This document shows positions 35,637 through 44,862 of a DNA stretch of 64,000 bases, one piece after another. Position numbers and translations under genes: made by a program. This DNA is from Candidatus Clavichlamydia salmonicola. Lineage in GTDB: Bacteria; Chlamydiota; Chlamydiia; Chlamydiales; Chlamydiaceae. Below the pieces are notes generated by a model. That model made no database searches. It was not told the origin of the DNA and worked only from the letters and a program-made list of their open reading frames with translations. How positions within the stretch are numbered: position 1 is the stretch's first letter; each line of letters opens with the position of its first letter. The stretch covers positions 124,001 to 188,000 of the forward strand of contig NZ_WTCQ01000003.1 of the NCBI RefSeq assembly GCF_015356765.1, in the 5' to 3' direction.

Positions 35637-37661
35637 TTAAAACTGTAATAGATAAATATTCTCACTTCTTTCCCATCGATAAGAATAAAGAATACCTTCT
35701 TGGAAGAGAAAAGGAAGAACATACTGTAACCATTCACCATTTACTTGTTTTGTAGGAATCATTTCTGATGGAAGGGTGTTATGAGGAAAAATGCCTTGTT
35801 CCCATTGGCCACTTATAGCTACAAAGCGTGCTGCACGGCCGCCATGATGTGAAATATCCCTTTTTTTAGATTCTTCTATATGCTGGTTCACAGTTTTTTC
35901 TAAAATATCTTGGATGAACATTTTTAATGTCACTATATCATTGTTGATATTAATGCCCGAGTGAAGAAGATTCATTTTTCTTTTACGCAATTTTTTTATA
36001 TCTATGCAAATAGGAGTGTAAAGATGGCCTCTAAGAGTCACTTTTTTTAAAAAATCAGAATAAGAAAGAGAAGATTTTTGTTTTCTAGGAAAGTTAGTTG
36101 AATAAATATTAGCAGATGCAATTGAAGAAGGCTCATGGATTAAATGATTTGTAGTATCTTTAGAAATAGTGCTAACAGAGTCGAATGCTTCTAAGTATTT
36201 AAGATTTAATGGCAAGAGGGAGGGCTTTATAGTAGAGTCAAGGCATAGATTTTCTTTATTAGCTAAAGCTTGGATCTCTTGTATAAGTAAATTATGTTGA
36301 TCAAAGAATGCCTTGGAGGGTACTAAGTCATGCTGATTTGTTGGTAAAGGAGGAGGAGTGGGAATATCATATTGATAATTCATCATGGGTAATTGGCTAG
36401 TTGTGGAAGATAAAGTTTGATCGGCATTATTTTCTTCTTCTATTATAGATTGCTCTTCTGGGGTTCTTATTTTTGAAGAAGGATTAATGTCAAAGTTTAT
36501 AGTAGCATTAGAAATTATATTTTCCTGATCCTGAGTTAATACACAGTTGGATAATTCTAGAAGACCTTTTAATACTGCAGTTGTATGAGCAGAGTGATTG
36601 TGCATTTTTGGTAATGTTATAGATGTTGCCATGGAAAGAATGAGTTTATTGGTATAGGAGGGTAATGATTCTATAAATAAATTTTGATTTCCTTTGTTAA
36701 GCGATGTAGTTGCTAATATTTTAATGTTATTTTTTTTTATTCCTGTAAGTCCTGTGTGTTGAATAAGACAGATTAAGTCTTGAAAAGCAGGAGTGAGTGA
36801 TTGTGCTTGAGAAGGCTCGAGGTCTTGAAGGAAGCTTGCAGAAAAGTTTTCTTTTATAATAAGCGCTAAAGATCGTGTTTGATCTAATGGAATATATATA
36901 ATTTTTGTTTTAGGAATAACAATAGAAGATAAGCCATAAGTGTCTTGGACTTCTCTAATTGCATCAAATAAGTTTTGTAATGATAAGCATGAGGTATTAA
37001 GGAGTTCAGTATTACAAAAATCATAAAAACCGCTGGTGTCCTTTAAAGGTAATGGAATAATAAATTCAAATTCAGGAAAGCCAGCTAGTTGAAAAGAAAA
37101 TGTTTTTAATAAAGGTTCTAGTTTTAGTTGTTCTTTGTTTAGCAAATGTATTTTTTTTAATATAATAGGTAACTCTTTAGTTAAAATGTTAATAACAAAT
37201 CTAATTTTATTTGGGGCGTATATAGAAGTTGTTTTAAAAAGATTTTTACTAGTAATGGGCAAGGGAATTATTTTTGATGATGGAGATTGAGGTGGGTATA
37301 TTGAAAGAGGAGGTTCTTTTATTAGATAATTATTAAGCGCTTGAGTGTAAAATGTATATAATGAGCGCATAATTATTTTAATTATTAAAATTATCAAAGG
37401 AACTATCAAAGTAAAATAAGAAATAATTTTTATAGCTGTAAGTACAAAAGAAGAATGATTAGAAATTCCCTTAACTTCAAAAAAGCCAAAATCATAAATA
37501 TTTTGATAAGGCATTACATAAAATCTATGAGAATTGATGCAAAAATAGTCTTCTATTCCATTAAAAAATGAAAAAAAGGCAGCATGATGATTAGGAAGAG
37601 GAAAAGAGACAGGGTTAAAAAAAGAAATAGGATTCATTAAGCCATCACATTTTTGTTTCAA
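35637..37661 (-). CDS. DUF648-like chlamydial membrane protein, long form
   Basis: A 674 aa protein. The N-terminal part (about residues 75-115) holds a hydrophobic segment, VLTAIKIISYFTLIVPLIIL, ending in a basic residue cluster (IIMRS). This is the layout I recall for chlamydial DUF648 proteins, a lineage-specific family of unknown function. The remaining 500 residues are poorly conserved, with a Pro-rich spacer near 435-470 (PTPPPLP). The C-terminal block (NLLHSGININNDIVTLKM to SGQWEQGIF) looks folded. It is paralogous to the next gene. Inner membrane or host-facing localisation is unknown. Confidence 0.6.
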   Translation of the reverse strand: MKQKCDGLMNPISFFNPVSFPLPNHHAAFFSFFNGIEDYFCINSHRFYVMPYQNIYDFGFFEVKGISNHSSFVLTAIKIISYFTLIVPLIILIIKIIMRSLYTFYTQALNNYLIKEPPLSIYPPQSPSSKIIPLPITSKNLFKTTSIYAPNKIRFVINILTKELPIILKKIHLLNKEQLKLEPLLKTFSFQLAGFPEFEFIIPLPLKDTSGFYDFCNTELLNTSCLSLQNLFDAIREVQDTYGLSSIVIPKTKIIYIPLDQTRSLALIIKENFSASFLQDLEPSQAQSLTPAFQDLICLIQHTGLTGIKKNNIKILATTSLNKGNQNLFIESLPSYTNKLILSMATSITLPKMHNHSAHTTAVLKGLLELSNCVLTQDQENIISNATINFDINPSSKIRTPEEQSIIEEENNADQTLSSTTSQLPMMNYQYDIPTPPPLPTNQHDLVPSKAFFDQHNLLIQEIQALANKENLCLDSTIKPSLLPLNLKYLEAFDSVSTISKDTTNHLIHEPSSIASANIYSTNFPRKQKSSLSYSDFLKKVTLRGHLYTPICIDIKKLRKRKMNLLHSGININNDIVTLKMFIQDILEKTVNQHIEESKKRDISHHGGRAARFVAISGQWEQGIFPHNTLPSEMIPTKQVNGEWLQYVLPFLFQEGILYSYRWERSENIYLLQF

Positions 37662-37812
37662 AATGATGATTCTTATAATGCTAATAAGATTTACCCAGAA
37701 TCACTATTTTTTTTATTTTCGTAAATTTTTTATTTATAAGTAATTTTTTTATAAAAAAATGCTTATGGATGTTGATGATAGATGAATTTGCCTCAGAAAA
37801 ATTATTTAAATG

Positions 37813-38604
37813 TCATGAATTATTTTTTGTTACCATGACATTCAAAACAGAAGATAAAGTTATCTTTACAGGAAGAAGACAACATTTTGGGACTGTAGAA
37901 GGGTCTGTATTTGTCATTATTTGTTCATCTTTTTTTCTTAAAAATTGATTAAAAGTTTTTAATGTAAGCTTTTGGGTATATTTAAACCTAGGAAGATAGG
38001 AGGAATTTTCTGGAATACATAGAGACATTGAAATTGTTGGATCATTTTTATGAAAAAAAGTGACTGTACAATATCTAAAAGGAGTGGGTTCGTGGTCAGT
38101 TTTCAAAGTAGTATCAAATCTAATGATTTTTAAGCTAGGATCTTCAGTAATAGCTCTTCTTATTTCTTCTATAGTTTTATCGAAAAAAATTTTAAAATAT
38201 TTTCTTCTTATTAAATTAGAAGTTAGCCAGGAAGGGAGAGTAAATCCAGTAGAGAGCTCATTTGCAATATAATCAATGTTATTCTTTACAGTTTTTAATA
38301 TATAAAATTTACGTAAAAGAGTTTTAGCTAATAACATCAAAATAGGAATAATTAGTGAAAAGTAAGAGGTAATTTTTAATATTAATAAAAATTTATCATT
38401 AATTTTTAAGGGAGCTTGAAATAAATCAGATAATACAGATCTCTGATTTTGAATTTTATATTTACTAGGGAGGACTATAGCTTTTTTTTGAAATAAATCA
38501 AAATAATTATCTATTTTTTCTGTAAAAAATTCATGTAGAGTGAGTTGTTTAGCATAAAAAAATAAAGGAGTCCAGAAAGAAATTCTCATTAAAAATGATA
38601 TCAA
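37813..38604 (-). CDS. DUF648-like chlamydial membrane protein, short form
   Basis: A 263 aa paralogue of the gene before it on the minus strand. The shared block is LILKITSYFSLIIPILMLLAK, then basic LLRK (about residues 78-105). The C-terminal half is conserved weakly (the FRYCTVTFFHKNDPTISM region). It lacks the long variable tail of its neighbour and could be a truncated or separate form. The two genes are 151 bp apart, so each may have its own promoter. Confidence 0.6.
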   Translation of the reverse strand: MISFLMRISFWTPLFFYAKQLTLHEFFTEKIDNYFDLFQKKAIVLPSKYKIQNQRSVLSDLFQAPLKINDKFLLILKITSYFSLIIPILMLLAKTLLRKFYILKTVKNNIDYIANELSTGFTLPSWLTSNLIRRKYFKIFFDKTIEEIRRAITEDPSLKIIRFDTTLKTDHEPTPFRYCTVTFFHKNDPTISMSLCIPENSSYLPRFKYTQKLTLKTFNQFLRKKDEQIMTNTDPSTVPKCCLLPVKITLSSVLNVMVTKNNS

Positions 38605-38631
38605 TAATTACTTATAATTACAATAAATTAA

Positions 38632-38704
38632 TGGGGCAGGCAGGGTTTGAACCTGCGACCTACGGATTATGAGTCCGGAGCTCTAACCACTGAGCTACTG
38701 CCCC
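38632..38704 (-). tRNA. tRNA with CAT anticodon (Met or Ile2)
   Basis: A full cloverleaf reads on the minus strand: acceptor GGGGCAG/CTGCCCC, D-arm GCTC/GAGC, anticodon loop CTCATAA, T-arm GCAGG/CCTGC, discriminator A. The anticodon CAT fits elongator Met or, after lysidine modification, Ile2. G1-C72 excludes initiator Met. The D-loop and the GGTCGC-GGTTCAA region resemble E. coli Ile2 more than elongator Met, but this is not decisive. Base pair 27-43 is C-T, a mismatch. No encoded CCA. Confidence 0.9.
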
Positions 38705-38786
38705 AATAGAAAACAGAATGTTCTCAAACAAAGGATTTAAAAACAATGGGTGATTGCAAATTTATTTAAATATAAAGGTTATGTGC

Positions 38787-39230
38787 CTACATAGTTTCCT
38801 CATTAGAGGATGTTAAAAAATGTAAAGCGCGTTTTTTCATTTCTAAATGTATGCTCAGTAATCCATTGCTCCTTCCTGGAGAGAGCAAGTTAGTTAAATT
38901 TAGCTCTTTGATGAAATGCGGAGGGCACAAAAGAATAGTTTCTGCTTTTTCATTATTGTATATCCATAATAAGAGGGCGGCCATGCCAGCAGAAATTAAT
39001 GCATTGGAATGTGCAAAAAATAAAATTACAGAATTTTTTTTTTCAGAATGAAGATAGGTTAAGGATTGGCATCCATGTACGCGGTTTTTTGAAATGATCC
39101 AATCTTCATTAAATGTAGGTAAATGTTCTCCTAAGGAGATAATTTCTTTATAAATATCTTTTTTTTGAGAAAGAGATGAAATTTTTTTTATCAGTGATGT
39201 TTGTTTTTCAAGACAGGTAGTAAATGGCAT
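38787..39230 (-). CDS. sufE: SufE-family sulfur acceptor protein
   Basis: A 147 aa protein that takes persulfide from the SufS cysteine desulfurase for Fe-S cluster assembly. The family core RVHGCQSLTYL places the acceptor cysteine at 54, with the segment FAHSNALISAGMAALLL and the C-terminal LSPGRSNGLLSIH. No other suf gene is in the window. The tRNA gene lies 83 bp downstream. Confidence 0.88.
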   Translation of the reverse strand: MPFTTCLEKQTSLIKKISSLSQKKDIYKEIISLGEHLPTFNEDWIISKNRVHGCQSLTYLHSEKKNSVILFFAHSNALISAGMAALLLWIYNNEKAETILLCPPHFIKELNLTNLLSPGRSNGLLSIHLEMKKRALHFLTSSNEETM

Positions 39231-39301
39231 GGTAATTAATAAACGGCATGGTGATTAATTTAATAAAAATAATCATTATAACAGAAAGGAAATAATTTGG
39301 T

Positions 39302-40114
39302 TTAGTTATAAATTTCTTTTTCTAAAGTGGGGGAAAGATTTATAAAAGAAGCCTCTTTAGTATTTTGCATATTTATTAGATCCAGCTTAGCCTCCATAGA
39401 GGCTAATTGAGCTTTGATAGTTACATTTTCTTGCTGTAGTTCATTAACAGTAGTGCTGAGCTTATTGAATATAGATATAAAAATGGGGTCTGTTGTTGAG
39501 CCATTAAATTCATCTATAGGATTGCGAATAACTTGTTTATTCACCTTTTTAATGGTATAAATTAGCTGCATGGCCATAGAGTTTCCTAAGCAAAATCCAA
39601 AAAATCCTCCTAAAATTTGAGGAATAAGACCCATTGCTGTAGCTAGGACTGCTATGAGTACAGAAAGTAAAATTTGCCTTGTTCCATAGACATCTAATTG
39701 ATAAAAACCAAAAGTTAAAAGCCCCCACAAAGTATTTTTTTCAGCATATTTATTTTTTCTATCTATAGCTAGGCCTGTAATCATACCAGCAATAATTCCA
39801 ACACCAAAACCAATGCCTAATCCTAGTGCCAAGGGAAGAGCTGTAGTTTGAAATCCATTTAAAGCGCCAGTACAAGATATAACAAGAGCCCAAGCAATAA
39901 GGTAAACTAAGATTTTTTGCCATTTGTGTTTAATATATTCTGCTATACCTAGCACTGTTTGTATGAAAATTTGAGGAGGTTTAGGAGGGCATTTTGAAGA
40001 TTTAAAAAAAGAAGTATTTGTTTGGAGGGTGGGATGACTTGTGAAAGATAGTGGTAATATAGGATAGTTAATTGTTTTTAATGATTGATGGGATAAATTA
40101 GAGGCAAATGCCAT
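39302..40114 (-). CDS. Hypothetical membrane protein with coiled-coil tail (Inc-like)
   Basis: About 270 aa. Two closely spaced hydrophobic pairs span about residues 75-125 (LVYLIAWALVIS to LALGLGIGFGVGIIAGMI) and 148-185 (ILLSVLIAVLATAMGLI to LGGFFGFCLG). A soluble tail of about 55 residues has coiled-coil heptads (VNELQQENVTIKAQLASM). Paired hydrophobic lobes plus a coiled coil are what inclusion-membrane proteins of chlamydiae look like, but I see no export signal. ATG 40114 was preferred over upstream in-frame ATG 40207, which starts in AT-rich sequence. Confidence 0.6.
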   Translation of the reverse strand: MAFASNLSHQSLKTINYPILPLSFTSHPTLQTNTSFFKSSKCPPKPPQIFIQTVLGIAEYIKHKWQKILVYLIAWALVISCTGALNGFQTTALPLALGLGIGFGVGIIAGMITGLAIDRKNKYAEKNTLWGLLTFGFYQLDVYGTRQILLSVLIAVLATAMGLIPQILGGFFGFCLGNSMAMQLIYTIKKVNKQVIRNPIDEFNGSTTDPIFISIFNKLSTTVNELQQENVTIKAQLASMEAKLDLINMQNTKEASFINLSPTLEKEIYN

Positions 40115-40394
40115 AATAAAAAACCTGAGACAGATATTTTGGAAAAAATTTGTAATTAACTGTATATTTTTTCTTAATAGAAATAAAAAGTATTGATATA
40201 ATACCATCTTTTATTATAAAGAAACCATGACTAATTATAAATTATTCATTATTAAGGAATAAGATTTAGTGAATATTTTTTATTAAAAAGTTTTAGTTTT
40301 TTTCTATATGTGGGGTACTAAGTAGAAATGTTACTTGCCTCTTTCGAGACTTTGATTTAACTTAGTTTGTTATAAGATTAGTCTGTAGGAAAGT

Positions 40395-40616
40395 ATGTCA
40401 AAAAAAGAAGATACAATAGTTTTAGAGGGGTCTGTACAAGAATTACTTCCAAATATGAATTTTTCTGTCATTTTGGAAAATGGAATGAAGGTAGCAGCTC
40501 ATTTATGTGGTAAAATGCGCATGAGTAATATTCGTTTGCTTGTTGGAGATCGAGTTACAGTAGAAATGTCACCTTATGACTTAAGTAAGGCGCGTGTTGT
40601 ATATCGACATCGCTAA
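40395..40616 (+). CDS. infA: Translation initiation factor IF-1
   Basis: A 73 aa S1/OB-fold protein that binds the 30S A site with IF2 and IF3. The core [28 protein letters not shown] and [20 protein letters not shown] is diagnostic. It opens the block infA, tRNA-Thr, tuf, tRNA-Trp, secE, nusG that I recall in the same order in C. trachomatis (CT323-CT320). Confidence 0.96.
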   Translation: MSKKEDTIVLEGSVQELLPNMNFSVILENGMKVAAHLCGKMRMSNIRLLVGDRVTVEMSPYDLSKARVVYRHR

Positions 40617-40697
40617 GGGTTTCTTATTGATTTTTTTGAATTGGTTTCATAGACTGAGCCACTTTTTATTGCTTGGGTGAAATGACCAAAGAGCAGA

Positions 40698-40769
40698 GCC
40701 CGGATAGCTCAGGGGTAGAGCACTTGCATGGTAAGCAAGCGGTCATAGGTTCAATTCCTATTTCGGGCA
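40698..40769 (+). tRNA. tRNA-Thr (GGT anticodon)
   Basis: Cloverleaf with acceptor GCCCGGA/TTCGGGC, D-arm GCTC/GAGC, anticodon stem CTTGC/GCAAG around ATGGTAA, T-arm ATAGG/CCTAT, and discriminator A. The tRNA lies 81 bp after infA and about 60 bp before tuf, so it may be cut from a common transcript. Confidence 0.96.
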
Positions 40770-40827
40770 AAATGAAAAACAAACAAAGAAGCAATGCTTC
40801 TGGAAATATTTTAAGAGGATTCTTGAC

Positions 40828-42009
40828 ATGTCAAAAGAAACTTTTCAACGTAACAAGCCTCACGTTAACATAGGAACGATTGGGCACGTCGATCATGGCA
40901 AAACAACATTAACTGCAGCAATTACTAGAGCTTTAGCTGGAGATGGATTAGCTGATTTTCGTGATTATGCTTCCATTGATAACACACCTGAAGAAAAGGC
41001 TCGTGGGATTACGATTACAGCTTCTCATGTAGAATACGAAACTGCTACTCGGCATTATGCTCATGTAGACTGTCCTGGTCATGCTGATTATGTAAAAAAT
41101 ATGATTACTGGCGCTGCTCAAATGGATGGAGCTATTTTAGTGGTTTCTGCTACAGATGGAGCTATGCCTCAAACGAAAGAACATATTTTATTAGCTCGTC
41201 AAGTAGGTGTTCCATACATTGTTGTATTTCTTAACAAAATTGATCAAATAGCACCTGAAGATATGGAGTTAGTTGATTTAGTAGAGATGGAATTAGCAGA
41301 GCTATTAGAAGAAAAAGGCTATGCTGGATGTCCTATTATTCGTGGTTCAGGATTAAAGGCATTAGAAGGCGATCCAGAGCAAGTTAAAAATATTCTCGCT
41401 CTTATGGATGCAGTGGATGCTAATATTCCAACGCCTGAAAGAGAAATTGATAAGCCATTCTTAATGCCAGTAGAAGATGTTTTCTCTATTTCTGGTCGTG
41501 GTACTGTTGTAACAGGGCGTATTGAAAGAGGAGTTGTAAAGACTTCTGATAAGGTTCAAATTATTGGATTATCTGATACTCGTGATACAATTGTTACTGG
41601 TATTGAAATGTTTCGTAAAGATTTGCCAGAAGGAAGAGCAGGGGAAAATGTTGGTCTGTTGCTAAGAGGTATTGGGAAAGGTGATGTTGAGCGAGGGATG
41701 GTAATTGCTGTTCCAGGTAGTGTAAAAGCTCATATGAAATGTAAAGGCGCTGTTTATATTTTAACAAAAGAAGAAGGAGGGCGTCATAAGCCTTTCTTTA
41801 GTGGTTACCGTCCTCAATTTTTCTTCAGAACAACTGATGTAACAGGTGTTGTTACATTGCCTGAAGGTGTGGAAATGGTAATGCCAGGTGATAATGTTGA
41901 GTTAACTGTTGAATTAATTTCTCCAGTTGCTCTTGAAGAGGGTATGCGTTTTGCTATTCGTGAAGGTGGCAGAACTATTGGGGCAGGTACTGTTTCAGCA
42001 ATTCTTTAA
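40828..42009 (+). CDS. tuf: Elongation factor Tu
   Basis: GTPase that brings aminoacyl-tRNA to the ribosome. The G1 motif GHVDHGKT, G3 DCPGHADY and G4 NKID are intact. The 393 aa length is standard. It is the single tuf copy visible. It sits between tRNA-Thr and tRNA-Trp; a strong inverted repeat just after its stop may separate its transcript from the next tRNA. Confidence 0.97.
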   Translation: MSKETFQRNKPHVNIGTIGHVDHGKTTLTAAITRALAGDGLADFRDYASIDNTPEEKARGITITASHVEYETATRHYAHVDCPGHADYVKNMITGAAQMDGAILVVSATDGAMPQTKEHILLARQVGVPYIVVFLNKIDQIAPEDMELVDLVEMELAELLEEKGYAGCPIIRGSGLKALEGDPEQVKNILALMDAVDANIPTPEREIDKPFLMPVEDVFSISGRGTVVTGRIERGVVKTSDKVQIIGLSDTRDTIVTGIEMFRKDLPEGRAGENVGLLLRGIGKGDVERGMVIAVPGSVKAHMKCKGAVYILTKEEGGRHKPFFSGYRPQFFFRTTDVTGVVTLPEGVEMVMPGDNVELTVELISPVALEEGMRFAIREGGRTIGAGTVSAIL

Positions 42010-42026
42010 TTATCTCTGATAATTTG

Positions 42027-42051
42027 AGCTTGATCATATAATGATCAAGCT
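42027..42051. repeat. Perfect 11-bp inverted repeat between tuf and tRNA-Trp
   Basis: AGCTTGATCAT-ATA-ATGATCAAGCT forms a perfect hairpin 17 bp after the tuf stop and 3 bp before tRNA-Trp. No T tract follows on either strand, so it is more likely an RNA processing site than a simple terminator. Confidence 0.8.
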
Positions 42052-42054
42052 TAT

Positions 42055-42127
42055 GGGTGTGTAGCTTAGCTGGTAGAGCAGTGGCCTCCAAAGCCACCGG
42101 TCAGGGGTTCGATTCCCTTCGCACCCG
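42055..42127 (+). tRNA. tRNA-Trp (CCA anticodon)
   Basis: Cloverleaf with acceptor GGGTGTG/CGCACCC (one G-T pair), D-arm GCTT/GAGC, anticodon stem GTGGC/GCCAC around CTCCAAA, T-arm AGGGG/CCCTT, discriminator G as usual for Trp. Located between tuf and secE, as in other chlamydiae. Confidence 0.95.
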
Positions 42128-42195
42128 TAAATAAGGTCTTTATAAAAATGTTGTTTAGTTAAAGAGCATTTTTTGAAAATTTATAGTCAGTGGTT

Positions 42196-42441
42196 ATGAA
42201 GGACAAAAAACGTAAAGTAATTACTTTAGCTAAAGAAAAAATAAGCTTTATGGCTTTTTCTAGGGCTTTAAAAGAAGAAGTAGGTAAAATTGAATGGACT
42301 GATAAGCAGCACTTATTAAGCTATTCAAAAATCATTCTGATGAGCTTGTTATTGTTTGGTGCTGGTGTTTATTTGATAGATGGCCTGATTAAAGGTGGTC
42401 TTGATACTATTAATATTTTTATGAATTTTTTCTTTGGTTAG
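42196..42441 (+). CDS. secE: Preprotein translocase subunit SecE
   Basis: An 81 aa single-pass translocon subunit. The conserved cytoplasmic stretch LKEEVGKIEWTDKQHLLSYS precedes one hydrophobic segment (IILMSLLLFGAGVYLIDGLI). The ATG at 42196 is preferred over a GTG two codons earlier. It is followed after 6 bp by nusG, the near-universal order. Confidence 0.92.
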   Translation: MKDKKRKVITLAKEKISFMAFSRALKEEVGKIEWTDKQHLLSYSKIILMSLLLFGAGVYLIDGLIKGGLDTINIFMNFFFG

Positions 42442-42447
42442 ATAACA

Positions 42448-42993
42448 ATGCATAGTTGGTATGTTGTTCAAGTTTTTACAGCTCAAGAGAAGAAGGTTAA
42501 AAAAGCTTTAGAAGATTTTAAAGTTTCTTCTGGCATGGCTGATCTTTTGGAAGATATTATGCTTCCAACAGAAAATGTTATGGAGATTAAGAAGGGCGAG
42601 CAAAAAGTTATAGAAAAGCGAATTTGGCCTGGTTATGTGTTGTTGAAGATGATACTGACTGATGATTCATGGGCTTATGTAAAAGCTGTTCCAGGTGTCA
42701 TAGATTTTCTTGGAGGAGACAAACCAGCCCCTTTATCTGATGCAGAAGTTCATGATATTTTACTACATTTAGAAGAGAAAAAGTCTGGCGTAGTTCCAAA
42801 ACATAAATTTGAAATTGGTGCTCATGTTAAGATTAATGATGGAGTTTTTGTTAATTTCATAGGAACTGTATCTGAAGTTTTCCATGATAAGGGACGACTT
42901 AGTGTAATGGTTTCTATTTTTGGTAGAGAAACTCGAGTGGACGATTTAGAATTTTGGCAAGTTGAAGAGGCCATTCTTGATCAAGATTCGTGA
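42448..42993 (+). CDS. nusG: Transcription termination/antitermination protein NusG
   Basis: A 181 aa factor that binds RNA polymerase and links it to the ribosome or Rho. The NGN domain begins SWYVVQVFTAQEKKVKKAL, with VIEKRIWPGYVLLKM; the C-terminal KOW domain contains HVKINDGVFVNFIGTVSEV. Directly downstream of secE and upstream of the ribosomal protein genes. Confidence 0.96.
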   Translation: MHSWYVVQVFTAQEKKVKKALEDFKVSSGMADLLEDIMLPTENVMEIKKGEQKVIEKRIWPGYVLLKMILTDDSWAYVKAVPGVIDFLGGDKPAPLSDAEVHDILLHLEEKKSGVVPKHKFEIGAHVKINDGVFVNFIGTVSEVFHDKGRLSVMVSIFGRETRVDDLEFWQVEEAILDQDS

Positions 42994-43028
42994 TTTAGTT
43001 GATGTCAACTTCTTAAAATTATAGGAGA

Positions 43029-43106
43029 ATGATGAAATCAGTATATTCTAAATTCTTTTCTTCTTATAATGCCCAGATCTGTTCCTCAATTGTTTCAGTG
43101 AATTGA
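43029..43106 (+). CDS. Possible 24-25 aa leader peptide before rplK
   Basis: A short open frame (ATGATGAAATCAGTATATTC at its start, TGA at 43106) with AGGAG just upstream lies between nusG and rplK. The deduced peptide has no known relative. Spacing of the ribosome site to the first ATG is short, so this is tentative. Confidence 0.25.
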   Translation: MMKSVYSKFFSSYNAQICSSIVSVN

Positions 43107-43139
43107 AATTTTGATAATACGTATTGAAAAGGTTTCTTT

Positions 43140-43565
43140 ATGTCTAAGAAAAAGATAGTTAAATATCTTAGGTTACAAATTCTTGCTGGAAAAGCTAATC
43201 CAGCTCCACCAATAGGACCTTGTTTAGGTGCTGCGGGGGTCAATATTATGGGTTTTTGTAAGGAGTTTAATGCAGCTACTCAGGATAAAGTTGGTGAGCT
43301 TTTGCCAGTTATTATTACTGTTTATGCTGATAAAAGTTTTTCATTTATCACCAAACAACCACCAGCATCATCTCTTATTAAGAAAGAATTAGGGCTGGAA
43401 TCAGGTTCTAAAATTCCAAATCGCGATAAAGTTGGAAAATTGACAAATGATCAAGTGAAAAAGATCGCTGAAAGAAAATATCCTGACTTAGGGGTTGTGT
43501 CCATGGATTCTGCTATGCAGATGATTCGAGGGACTGCCCAAAGTATGGGGATTGATGTCGAATAA
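43140..43565 (+). CDS. rplK: Ribosomal protein L11
   Basis: A 141 aa 50S protein at the GTPase-associated centre. Opening [20 protein letters not shown] is diagnostic, as are the C-terminal RNA-binding helices ([24 protein letters not shown]). It is the first gene of rplK-rplA-rplJ-rplL, which runs on into rpoB and rpoC. Confidence 0.97.
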   Translation: MSKKKIVKYLRLQILAGKANPAPPIGPCLGAAGVNIMGFCKEFNAATQDKVGELLPVIITVYADKSFSFITKQPPASSLIKKELGLESGSKIPNRDKVGKLTNDQVKKIAERKYPDLGVVSMDSAMQMIRGTAQSMGIDVE

Positions 43566-43607
43566 AACCGGCAATATTTAGATTTAGATTAGGACTTTAA
43601 TGCAGTT

Positions 43608-44306
43608 ATGACAAAAAAGAGTAAAAGGATAAAAGATCTTTTAGGAGAATATAATGTAAAACAAACATATTCTCTTTTAGATGCTATTAAAATTTTGAAA
43701 GCCTCTGCTCCAGTTAAGTTTGATCAAACTATCGATGTATCTCTTAAGATCGGTGTTGATCCTAAACGATCTGATCAGCAAGTGCGTGGACCAGTTTTTC
43801 TTCCTCATGGAACAGGAAAAAAATTATCTATTTTGGTTTTTGCCTCTGGTGATAGATTATTGGAAGCTATTGAGGCAGGTGCTGAGTTTGCTGGTAATGA
43901 CGATTTGATTGAAAAAATCAAAGGTGGTTGGACTGACTTTGATGCTGTTGTAGCAACACCTGATATGATGAGAGAGATTGGAAAGATTGCTAAAATTTTA
44001 GGGCCTAGAGGCCTTATGCCTTCTCCAAAATCAGGAACTGTAACGACAGATATTAGTAAAGCTATTGCAGAGCTCAAAAAAGGAAAGATTGAGTTTAGGC
44101 TTGATCGTAATGGGGTATGTAATGCTGGGGTAGGAAAACTTTCTTTTTCTGAAGAAGCTTTGAATGAAAACATAAAATCTTTTATTCAAGCAGTACTTCG
44201 TGCTAGGCCAGCTTCTGCTAAAGGGCAATATTTAATTTCATTTGCTGTTTCTTCTACCATGGGTTTAGGCCTTCGTGTTGACTTGAAAGAAATGATGTCT
44301 TTGTAA
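43608..44306 (+). CDS. rplA: Ribosomal protein L1
   Basis: A 232 aa 50S protein of the L1 stalk, which in many bacteria also represses its own rplK-rplA mRNA. The signature [17 protein letters not shown] is present, as are [20 protein letters not shown] and the KKGKIEFR segment. Start ATG at 43608. A 42 bp gap separates it from rplK. Confidence 0.97.
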   Translation: MTKKSKRIKDLLGEYNVKQTYSLLDAIKILKASAPVKFDQTIDVSLKIGVDPKRSDQQVRGPVFLPHGTGKKLSILVFASGDRLLEAIEAGAEFAGNDDLIEKIKGGWTDFDAVVATPDMMREIGKIAKILGPRGLMPSPKSGTVTTDISKAIAELKKGKIEFRLDRNGVCNAGVGKLSFSEEALNENIKSFIQAVLRARPASAKGQYLISFAVSSTMGLGLRVDLKEMMSL

Positions 44307-44321
44307 TGATGAGAGGATGAT

Positions 44322-44840
44322 ATGAAGGAAGAAAAATCACTGCTTTTAGATGAAGTAAAGAGTAAGATCGAAGAATCTAATGGATTTGTTGTAATTTCTT
44401 ATAAAGGATTAACAGCAGTATTATCAAGATTATTTCGTAATACGCTTTTTGATTTAGATGGAGAGTTTGAAGTTGTTAAAAAAACTATATTTTTGAAAGC
44501 TGCAGAATCAGCTGGTGTTTCAGTACCTCTCGAAGATACTGAAGGGCATATGGGGGTTTTATTTGGTAAACAAGATATAGCTCAGTTAGCTAAGAACATC
44601 ATTGAATTCAACAAAAAAAATAATAATGTGTTCAAGATTTTAGGAGGACGAATAGAAGAATCCTCTTATACATCAGAAGAAATGGATGCTATTGCCGCTC
44701 TTCCAGGTATAAAAGAATTAAGAGCTCAGTTTGTTGGATTGATACAAGCTCCGTTGGCTAATGTAGTAGGTGTTGTGCAAGCAGTGCTTACAAGTGTGCT
44801 TAATTGCATGGAAGAAAAAATAAAAAAGAATCAAGAATAA
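44322..44840 (+). CDS. rplJ: Ribosomal protein L10
   Basis: A 172 aa stalk base protein that anchors L7/L12 dimers. The N-terminal domain contains NGFVVISYKGL and LSRLFRNTLFD, and the GGRIEESSYTSEEM stretch precedes the helix binding L7/L12. Located 15 bp after rplA. Confidence 0.95.
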   Translation: MKEEKSLLLDEVKSKIEESNGFVVISYKGLTAVLSRLFRNTLFDLDGEFEVVKKTIFLKAAESAGVSVPLEDTEGHMGVLFGKQDIAQLAKNIIEFNKKNNNVFKILGGRIEESSYTSEEMDAIAALPGIKELRAQFVGLIQAPLANVVGVVQAVLTSVLNCMEEKIKKNQE

Positions 44841-44862
44841 AAAAAACAAAGAGGATTTAGCT

